Shown here: positions 57,448 through 64,000 of the stretch, in pieces | Numbering within the stretch: position 1 is the first letter of the stretch | How the letters are laid out: every line of letters begins with the position of its first letter | Assembly: GCA_021732995.1 (NCBI GenBank) | Contig: JAKFWA010000038.1 | Coordinates: 1 to 64,000, forward strand | Direction: 5' to 3' | DNA length: 64,000 nucleotides | Source: Planctomycetaceae bacterium | GTDB taxonomy: Bacteria > Planctomycetota > Planctomycetia > Planctomycetales > Planctomycetaceae | Notes under the pieces: generated by a model | Told to the model about the DNA's origin: nothing | Seen by the model: the letters and a program-made list of their open reading frames with translations, nothing else | The model's database searches: none | Made by a program: the position numbers and the translations under genes

Positions 57448-57618
57448 ATGGGACTTCTGGCGTGTGGCTTTGGATACGAGTTCGCACATATTGGCGACTT
57501 CATTGTCGAGTTCATGACCTTGGCTCTGTCATGTGCACTCATTCCCGCCGGGCTGTACTTGTCTGTAGTCGCCATGCGGCGTGCGGATGCCGCAGAAGAG
57601 GCCTCTGAGATGGCCTGA
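57448..57618 (+). CDS. Tiny hydrophobic protein 8 (56 aa)
   Basis: MGLLACGFGYEFAHIGDFIV, then EFMTLALSCALIPAGLYLSV and a charged tail AMRRADAAEEASEMA. The membrane segment is ~21-42 with one Cys; the tail is basic next to the membrane and then acidic. GAAAGGG precedes the ATG. An in-frame extension upstream to 57274 crosses the leader and is rejected. It is the last member of the array. Confidence 0.75.
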   Translation: MGLLACGFGYEFAHIGDFIVEFMTLALSCALIPAGLYLSVVAMRRADAAEEASEMA

Positions 57619-57762
57619 AATGCGGTGGTCTGAGACCAGCGGCGAACATGAAACCATGACCACCAATCGTTAGAGTACTGTTGCACATCGCTCAGAATTG
57701 GATGAGTGTGATGCGTGGTATCTGCGGTCTTGGTGAGCCGTCTGCAATCAGGTAGTCAGGTT

Positions 57763-58389
57763 ATGCCCAACCAGCCGGGGTTCATTCCGTCGCATGGCAA
57801 CTACCGCGAGCTGATTTCCTATCAGAAGGCGGAAGTCATCTATGACCTGACGTTTCGTTTCTGCGAACGGTTCTTGAAGAGAGGCGATCGCACTGTTGAC
57901 CAGATGGTGCAGGCCGCCCGGTCCGGCAAGCAGAACATCGTCGAAGGCAGCCAGGCTTCGGGAACCTCCAAAGAAACCGAAATCAAGCTCACCAACGTCG
58001 CTCGCGCGAGTCTGGAAGAACTGCTGGTTGACTATCAGGACTTCCTGCGCGTCCGCGACTTTTCGATGTGGGCGAAGGATTCCAAGGAAGCGCTGTTCGT
58101 CCGCAACATGGGCATGCAGAGGCCGCTGACCTACGAAGCCTTTCGTGAGTTCGTAGAGACTCGCCCGGCGGAGGTCGTGGCCAACATCGCGATTTGCTTG
58201 GTTCACCAGACGAACTTCCTGCTCGATCAGCAGATTCGGCGGCTGGAACAGGACTTCGTCAAAGAAGGCGGCATGCGTGAGCGGATGACCCGCGCCCGGC
58301 TGCAGTACCGGAATGGGAGTTCTGGGACTGATGGGACCAGTGGGACCGATGAACGCCGACCACGAAAACCGCGTGGCGATCGACCGTAA
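57763..58389 (+). CDS. Four-helix-bundle suffix-domain protein (23S IVS/Avd-like)
   Basis: 208 residues from the ATG at 57763. The core (~10-110) has the four-helix-bundle signature 'VQAARSGKQNIVEGSQASGT' and 'LEELLVDYQDFL', as in proteins encoded in 23S rRNA intervening sequences and in the Avd accessory proteins of diversity-generating retroelements. The 'suffix' region extends it (~115-180). The last ~25 residues (GSSGTDGTSGTDERRP) are encoded by a TGGGAC-type tandem repeat that continues past the stop codon. Avd-like proteins bind nucleic acid, but no reverse transcriptase or template repeat is in the window, so its role here is unknown. Confidence 0.82.
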   Translation: MPNQPGFIPSHGNYRELISYQKAEVIYDLTFRFCERFLKRGDRTVDQMVQAARSGKQNIVEGSQASGTSKETEIKLTNVARASLEELLVDYQDFLRVRDFSMWAKDSKEALFVRNMGMQRPLTYEAFREFVETRPAEVVANIAICLVHQTNFLLDQQIRRLEQDFVKEGGMRERMTRARLQYRNGSSGTDGTSGTDERRPRKPRGDRP

Positions 58390-58460
58390 ATCTATGGGTC
58401 CCATTCTGTCCCATTCTGTCCCATAGGTCCCATTGTCCCATCTCCCATCAGTCTTCTGAC
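58314..58460. repeat. TGGGAC / GTCCCAT tandem repeats
   Basis: TGGGACTGATGGGACC-type units end the preceding gene, and their complements (CATTCTGTCCCATTCTGTCC and similar) follow its stop, about six GTCCCAT units in all. The two halves are complementary and can fold. The tail of the upstream protein is therefore repeat-derived. Confidence 0.75.
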
Positions 58461-58583
58461 CACTGTTCGCCTTCTCCCAGAATCCGCCAAGATTGTCAGT
58501 CACAATTCGTTCCCCCGCGCGACTAGGGCACCGACCGCAGCCAAGTTCGGCTGCGAAGTGCGGGTCGGCTAGGGGAAAACATC

Positions 58584-61500
58584 ATGTTGGTGACGACGAA
58601 GATTGCGGACTGGTTAAAGGGCACAAGTTCAAGGCTGACAAGACGTAAGGGCCGGGCAGGCTACCTGCCTGCGGAAGTTCTGGAAGAGCGGCGGGTGTTG
58701 TCCGCTCAGGCTTCGATGGGGACGGCGGCGCTGGGAACGGGGCATGAATGGATCGTGTCCAACGGCGGCGACGACTGGGGAGCGGGTTCAGTCGGAGATC
58801 CGTTCAAGACGATTCGCCGGGCGCTGGACGCGGCGGCTCCGGGCGACACCATCACGCTGCGAAACGGTGTGTACGAAGGCGGCATCAACATTGATGTCGA
58901 CAACCTGACGATTCGCTCGGCGCCGGGCGAATGGGCGGTGATTGAATCGCCGCTCACGCAGTGGAAAGACGGGCACGCCGATTCGGTCATTCGCTACGGC
59001 TTCGATGTCGAAGGCGGGCGACTGGAGAATCTCGAAATCACCGGCGGCTACTGGTACGGCGTGATGTTCTGGGACTGGTGGGACAGCGACTTCGAAGCTG
59101 GCTCGACGCACATGGGAGCCAGCAACATCACCATCGACGGCTGCAAGATTCATGATACCGGCGTCGATGCCGTCAAGATCACACCCGGTGCGAATGATAT
59201 CTCGATTCTGAACAGCGAGATCTACAACACCGGCCGCCGCAGTAATACCAGCTCGGACGGAATTGATAATAACAACGGCGACCGCATGATCGCCCGCGGC
59301 AACTACATTCACGACATTGACGGCATCGGCATCCTGACGTCAGGCGGCACGGAAGATTCTCTGATTGAGCAGAATCTGATCAAAGACACTCGTGGCGCCG
59401 GCATCGTCAACGGATTCTATACCGAGCTGGAATGGATCGAGCCGGACTCGAACCCCGGTCACTATGCAAGCATTGATACCGTCGTCCGTAACAACATTGT
59501 TGTGGACGCCGGGCAGGCGGGCATCGGAATCTACGGAGCGTTGAACGCTCAGGTTTACAACAACACGCTGGTGAATGCGGCCGATGACGCTCAAGCTCCG
59601 ATTCAGTTCGGCGGCTACGAGATGTGGGTCTCGAACACGGCTCCATCCTACGAGCACATCGCCTCGGTCAATCCGAGCGTGCTGAACAACATCATCGTCA
59701 CGAACTCGGACAACATCACCCGCATGGTCGATATCCGCGAAGGCTCGATCACGGGACCGCTGACTCTGGACTATAACCAGTATCATAGCACCAGTGTTCG
59801 CGGCACGCTGTTCATTGACCGCAATCTGACCGGTGACGGCACTCCCGAGCAGACTTTCTCGCAGTGGCAGACCAATTACGGCTACGACCAGCACAGTATG
59901 GTCGGCGATCCGTTCCTCGACGCCAACTGGCACCTGACCGCGAACAGCCCGGCCATCGGCAAGGCGTTTGCAATTGCCGGGTTGACTCATGATTTCGACG
60001 GCAATGTCCGCGATGAAATTGCTGGCGATCCGCCGGGTGAAGCAGATCCACCAACCGAAGCGGACCCGCCAACTCCGGACCTTGGAGCAGACGAATTCAA
60101 TGCGGGCACAGTGCGAGCAACTCCACCCGCCGCGTTTGGTGCACCGTCGATCGAGATCGATTCGCGGGGGTATCACGACTACGAAGCCAAGACGATCAAT
60201 GTGCGAGTCGTGCGTCACGGGACCACGAATGACACCGTGACGGTGCAGTACGCGACGCTCGAAGGCACTGCGAAAGCGGGCTTCGACTTCACGACCGTCG
60301 CAGGCACTCTGAGCTTCGCACCGGGTGAGACCGAGAAGATCGTGCCGGTTGCGTTGCTGGGTGATGATGTGGCCGAAGGCGACGAGCACTTCCTGTTCAC
60401 GCTGAGCAACGTGATCACCGACGGTTCTTATCCCGTGCGACTCGGACATCAGAGCTCCGCGTCCATGACCATCGACGACGAAGAAACGCCGATCACGTTG
60501 AACTACGCGACGAAGTGGGTCAGCAATGAGGGTAGTGACGTCACCGGTGACGGCTCGGCGGACAAGCCCTGGAAGTCGCTGCAGCACGCGGCTGATCAGG
60601 CCGGTCCCGGCGACTACGTCATTGTGAAGCCCGGTAACTACTGGGGCTTCCAGGTTTCCAACGACGGCAAGGCTGACGCTCGCATCACGTTCCACGCGAT
60701 GCCGGGCGTTGTGATTGATGCTCCGAATCCGGAAAACAATCTGGACGGTATCAACCTCGAAGGTGCCGATTATGTGACCGTCGAAGGTTTCTCGGTCTCG
60801 GACATGCCGCGAGCTGGTTTGCGGTCAGTGCTCAATACCGGCGCGATCATTCGTAACAATATCAGCGACCACAACGGCTACTGGGGTATTCTGACCGGCT
60901 GGAGCTACGACCTGCTGGTTGAGAATAATCATGTCTCACGGTCGCAGGTGGAGCACGGTATCTACATCAGCAACAGCTCGGACGATGCGATCATTCGCAA
61001 TAACGTCGTCTGGGGCAACAACGACAGCGGCATTCAGTTCAATGCCGATCGTTACCTCGAAGGTGACGGAATTCACTCACGCAACGTCGTCGAAGGCAAT
61101 GTGATCTACGGCAACGGCGCGGGTGGTGGCGCGGCGATCAATCTGGACGGCTTCCAGGACGGCGTCGTGCAGAATAATTTGCTGTATGACAATCACTCCA
61201 CCGGCATCGTGCTGTATGTAGGCTTCGCTGCTGATGGCTCCAAAAATAATGTTGTCACCAATAATACAGTGGTGATGGCAGCGGATGCCCGCTGGGCATT
61301 GCTGATGACCGAAGGCAGCGACGGCAACGTTGTGACCAACAACATTCTGCTGAACAAGAACCCGAACCGCGGCAGTATGACCGTTGAGCACAACAGCCTG
61401 CCCGCTCATTCGGACAACAACATCGTTCAGAATCTGTTCCAGATGGACGGAGCGAATGGTTCCTTCGCCGCGTGGCAGAGCTTCTCGGGCGGCCAGGACA

Positions 61501-63920
61501 CGCACTCGATCGTGATCGATCAGTCGAACGTGGCGAACGCGATCAACAATCTGTTCGTGAACGCGGCTGGCGGCGACTTCCACTTGAAGGCCAACAGTGC
61601 GGCGATTGACGTCGGCGATCCAACCGGCGCACCGGCAACCGACATCTACGGGCACGCTCGGCCAACCGGAGCAGGCGTGGATATCGGAGCCTTCGAAGCA
61701 GGCACCTTCCTGCCGGCCGTGCAGTTCGAATGGGACAACGTCATTGGTTACGAGTTCATCGGGATGGCCGAAGTCGCGGTGACTCGCACGGGTGACACCT
61801 CAGGCGCGTTGCTGGTGAACTGGACGACGGGGGCTGGTTCTGCGACGGCAGGCAGCGACTACGTAGCGGCCAGTGGCCAGCTCATGTTCCAGCCGGGCGA
61901 AACTCGCAAGACGTTCCGCGTGTTTGTGAACGATGATGCGGCGATTGAATCTCCTGAGACTGTGCCACTGAGCTTGGCAGTCATCGACATCACGCTCGAC
62001 AGTCCGACTGCCGGAATGATGATTGGCACTGACGATGCGACGCTGCATGTCATCAGCGATGATGCGTGGCAAACCGGCAAGTTCCAGTTTGATACGAAGT
62101 CGGTGACGTTCAACGAGACGGCGGGCACCGCGACGGTGACTGTGCATCGAGTTGGCGGCAGCAGCGGTGCGGCGAGTATCAACTTCGCGACTGATGCGTT
62201 CACTCCCCCGAAGCAGGCGACCTGGATCAAACGTCATACCGACCTGCTCTATCCCACGGATCGTGATACTCCCGCGACGGCCGGACAGGATTACTCGGCA
62301 GTGCAGGGTATTTTGAATTTTGCTGACGGTGAGACCGAGAAGACCATCACCATTCCGCTGTTGAACGATGACTGGTACGAAGGCGGCGAAGCCTTCACGG
62401 TGAAGCTCAGCAACGCCGTCGTGACCGATGCGGATGGTAATACTCAGACTGGCAGCGACCTGATCGGCAAGAATGGCAGTATCAAGGTCCGCGTGGAAAG
62501 TGACGACGCGAAGCTGCCGGGCACGTTCCAGTTTGCTGCAGCCAACTACGTGGTGACTGAAGGCACTCCGAGTATCAATGTGACGATCAATCGGCTTAAC
62601 GGCGGTAACGTCGAAGCCAGCGTGCGACTGTATGACACCGGTGGGGGCAACGGTTCCACGACCGCTTCCGCCTGGGCTCCGTCAGACTACGGTTCATTGC
62701 CGGCCATCCTGACGTTCGCTCCCGGCGAGTTGTCCAAGACGATCAGCATTCCGATTCTCGACGACAGCAGCACGGAGATGGATGAAGTCTTCTCCATTCA
62801 GCTCTACAGCCCGACGAACGATGCCGCCGTTGGTGCAATCGCCAAGACCTTCGTGACGATTCAGGACAACGAGTCCACGTTCTACTTCCGCGGCGCGACG
62901 CCTTCGGCTTACTCCTATGAGGCCGTCGAAGGTACCGGCAAGATGCCGATCACCGTCGTGCGACAGGGAGCATTGACGACGGCTGCGTCGGTGACCATCA
63001 GTACCAGCGACGGTTCCGCCACTGGTAACGTCGACTATACCCCGATCAACATGACTTTGAACTTCGCACCGGGCGAAGCGTCGAAGGTCATCGAGATTCC
63101 GGTGATTAACGACACGCTGATGGAGTCGAAGGAATCGTTCTACGTCAACATGTCGAACGCGATCGGCGCGCAGCAAGGTAGCTGGAGCTGGTCTTCTTAC
63201 ATCGTGGATGACGATGCCTCGGCCACGCCCGGCAAGTTTGAACTGAGTAGCCCGACGTACTCGTTCTCGGAAGCGGGTGGCACGCTGAACGTGACGGTGA
63301 ATCGCGTTGGCGGCAGTTCGGGCACGGTGACTGTGCAGTATCAGACGTCGGACGGAGCCAGCGGCTTCTCAGGTGTCACGGCGTACGCGGGTGGCGACTA
63401 CACATCCAAGAGCGGCACGCTGACGTTCGCTCCCGGTGAGACATCCAAGACCATCAGCATTCCGATCACCAATGATACGTCGGTGGAAGCGAATGAAGTC
63501 TTCACAGTCTCGCTGAAGAATCCCGCTGGCGGTGCCACTCTGGGCACGGTCGCCAAAGCGGTCGTCACCATTGTGGAAGACGACAGCGCGATCGAGTTCG
63601 GTACGTCGAACTATACCGTCAACGAGAACGCCGGGTATGTGACGATCACGCTGGTCCGCAAGGGCAGCACGGTCGGAGCAGCCACGGTCGATCTGAATAT
63701 CAGCAGCGGAACGGCTGAAGCCGGCAAGGACTTCATCAAGCCCGGCAGCAACAAGGTCACCTTCGCGGACGGCGATGCGACCGCCACCGTGCAGATTCAG
63801 ATCATCGATGATCTGTTCAAGGACCCGAACGAGATGTTCTACCTCTCCCTGGCCAACGCCGTTGGTTCCAAGCTGGGTAGCTCGCTCTATGGGAACGTGA
63901 AGATCACTGACAACGATTGA
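58584..63920 (+). CDS. Giant secreted beta-helix/Calx-beta protein with LEPR-like N-terminus
   Basis: 1778 residues, complete. The N-terminus lacks a normal signal peptide but has VLEERRVLSAQ (32-42), the planctomycete LEPRxLLSA-type motif near the start of giant exported proteins. Residues ~55-500 and ~640-1050 are two right-handed parallel beta-helices (PbH1-type 'GIYISNSSDDAIIRNNVV'), preceded by DUF1565-like openings. Seven Calx-beta domains follow or intervene, each with a line such as 'FAPGETEKIVPVALLGDD' (one between the helices, six at the C-terminus). Family knowledge suggests calcium-binding surface adhesin or polysaccharide-binding roles. It follows the four-helix-bundle gene by 194 bp. 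Length and composition are intact to the stop. Confidence 0.9.
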   Translation: MLVTTKIADWLKGTSSRLTRRKGRAGYLPAEVLEERRVLSAQASMGTAALGTGHEWIVSNGGDDWGAGSVGDPFKTIRRALDAAAPGDTITLRNGVYEGGINIDVDNLTIRSAPGEWAVIESPLTQWKDGHADSVIRYGFDVEGGRLENLEITGGYWYGVMFWDWWDSDFEAGSTHMGASNITIDGCKIHDTGVDAVKITPGANDISILNSEIYNTGRRSNTSSDGIDNNNGDRMIARGNYIHDIDGIGILTSGGTEDSLIEQNLIKDTRGAGIVNGFYTELEWIEPDSNPGHYASIDTVVRNNIVVDAGQAGIGIYGALNAQVYNNTLVNAADDAQAPIQFGGYEMWVSNTAPSYEHIASVNPSVLNNIIVTNSDNITRMVDIREGSITGPLTLDYNQYHSTSVRGTLFIDRNLTGDGTPEQTFSQWQTNYGYDQHSMVGDPFLDANWHLTANSPAIGKAFAIAGLTHDFDGNVRDEIAGDPPGEADPPTEADPPTPDLGADEFNAGTVRATPPAAFGAPSIEIDSRGYHDYEAKTINVRVVRHGTTNDTVTVQYATLEGTAKAGFDFTTVAGTLSFAPGETEKIVPVALLGDDVAEGDEHFLFTLSNVITDGSYPVRLGHQSSASMTIDDEETPITLNYATKWVSNEGSDVTGDGSADKPWKSLQHAADQAGPGDYVIVKPGNYWGFQVSNDGKADARITFHAMPGVVIDAPNPENNLDGINLEGADYVTVEGFSVSDMPRAGLRSVLNTGAIIRNNISDHNGYWGILTGWSYDLLVENNHVSRSQVEHGIYISNSSDDAIIRNNVVWGNNDSGIQFNADRYLEGDGIHSRNVVEGNVIYGNGAGGGAAINLDGFQDGVVQNNLLYDNHSTGIVLYVGFAADGSKNNVVTNNTVVMAADARWALLMTEGSDGNVVTNNILLNKNPNRGSMTVEHNSLPAHSDNNIVQNLFQMDGANGSFAAWQSFSGGQDTHSIVIDQSNVANAINNLFVNAAGGDFHLKANSAAIDVGDPTGAPATDIYGHARPTGAGVDIGAFEAGTFLPAVQFEWDNVIGYEFIGMAEVAVTRTGDTSGALLVNWTTGAGSATAGSDYVAASGQLMFQPGETRKTFRVFVNDDAAIESPETVPLSLAVIDITLDSPTAGMMIGTDDATLHVISDDAWQTGKFQFDTKSVTFNETAGTATVTVHRVGGSSGAASINFATDAFTPPKQATWIKRHTDLLYPTDRDTPATAGQDYSAVQGILNFADGETEKTITIPLLNDDWYEGGEAFTVKLSNAVVTDADGNTQTGSDLIGKNGSIKVRVESDDAKLPGTFQFAAANYVVTEGTPSINVTINRLNGGNVEASVRLYDTGGGNGSTTASAWAPSDYGSLPAILTFAPGELSKTISIPILDDSSTEMDEVFSIQLYSPTNDAAVGAIAKTFVTIQDNESTFYFRGATPSAYSYEAVEGTGKMPITVVRQGALTTAASVTISTSDGSATGNVDYTPINMTLNFAPGEASKVIEIPVINDTLMESKESFYVNMSNAIGAQQGSWSWSSYIVDDDASATPGKFELSSPTYSFSEAGGTLNVTVNRVGGSSGTVTVQYQTSDGASGFSGVTAYAGGDYTSKSGTLTFAPGETSKTISIPITNDTSVEANEVFTVSLKNPAGGATLGTVAKAVVTIVEDDSAIEFGTSNYTVNENAGYVTITLVRKGSTVGAATVDLNISSGTAEAGKDFIKPGSNKVTFADGDATATVQIQIIDDLFKDPNEMFYLSLANAVGSKLGSSLYGNVKITDND

Positions 63921-63948
63921 TCGCGCAACTGGAGAGAAGGCTGAAGAG

Positions 63949-63980
63949 CCACGGATAAAACACGGATTGAACACGGATAA
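63949..63980 (+). repeat. Tandem CACGGAT repeat
   Basis: Three CACGGAT units at 11-base spacing, just after the giant gene. Strings of this kind are, from memory, dispersed repeats in several bacteria. The window ends 20 bp later, so its full extent is unknown. Confidence 0.55.
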
Positions 63981-64000
63981 GGGCTCAGGCTGAGAAGCCT

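Noticed and set aside
53099-57618. Tiny proteins as lipoproteins
   Set aside because: The L-[AS]-C string resembles a lipobox, but there is no positively charged n-region and only four residues precede it, so signal peptidase II processing is unlikely.
57763-58389. A diversity-generating retroelement, because of the Avd-like four-helix-bundle protein
   Set aside because: No reverse transcriptase, template repeat or variable repeat is visible within the window.
58384-58460. CRISPR-like array
   Set aside because: The repeating unit is only about 7-10 bases with no unique spacers, so it is a simple tandem repeat.

Overview
The window reads as planctomycete chromosome, most likely from the Planctomycetaceae and relatives. 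The base composition is moderately high in G+C and genes sit far apart on both strands. Families typical of this phylum recur: a DUF1559 prepilin-like protein with a lipoprotein partner, a DUF1501 Tat protein, a cytochrome-c/WD40/PPC fusion, a sulfatase, an MJ0042-type zinc-ribbon protein, a YTV-like surface protein, PQQ-type propellers, and a giant Calx-beta protein with an LEPR-like N-terminus. The identification rests on gene content alone. No rRNA, tRNA, CRISPR array or intact insertion sequence was found by eye.

Layout. 0.1-5.7 kb: a truncated ferritin-like gene, a YfcE-type phosphoesterase and small hypothetical or membrane proteins, including a DUF6210 protein and a free-standing MshEN-domain protein. 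5.8-18 kb: exported and envelope proteins (hydrolases, sulfatase, DUF1559, cytochrome/WD40, DUF2459). 18-32 kb: a methyltransferase, xseB, a D-aminoacylase-like amidohydrolase, rfbB, a Uma2 nuclease, an HtrA-type protease, a PQQ propeller, a YTV-like protein, and a translationally coupled trio (propeller, aroK, prepilin peptidase). 32-37 kb: an accessory stretch of poorly recognised genes (glycine-zipper protein, LRR protein, Cys/Trp-rich protein). 37-52 kb: DUF1501, esterases, an LRR membrane protein, a hybrid kinase with a REC-GGDEF regulator, a PafA-like phosphatase, guaA with a terminator hairpin in its leader, and a large Tat-exported hydrolase. 52-58.4 kb: an Hsp20 gene and an island of eight tiny hydrophobic proteins, interleaved with an RNA ligase, an LRR-like membrane protein and a four-helix-bundle protein. 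58.6-63.9 kb: a 1778-residue secreted beta-helix/Calx-beta protein.

The most novel feature is the 53.0-57.6 kb island. Eight ORFs of 35-60 codons each encode one hydrophobic span behind an N-terminus of the form M-x-[ILVF]-L-[AS]-[CSH]. Most follow a leader carrying a GTGATATC-like box about 57-76 nt before the ATG. The two best-preserved leaders are about 190 nt long, nearly identical, and share a stem-loop with substitutions that keep pairing. The arrangement resembles arrays of type I toxin or stress peptides (Ldr, Ibs), but the sequences match none that I recognise.

The window is also rich in intergenic repeats: a five-copy family of about 54 bp with a small internal hairpin, a 209-bp MITE-like nested palindrome upstream of guaA, long perfect inverted repeats between convergent genes, and short GGACA/TGTCC palindromes.
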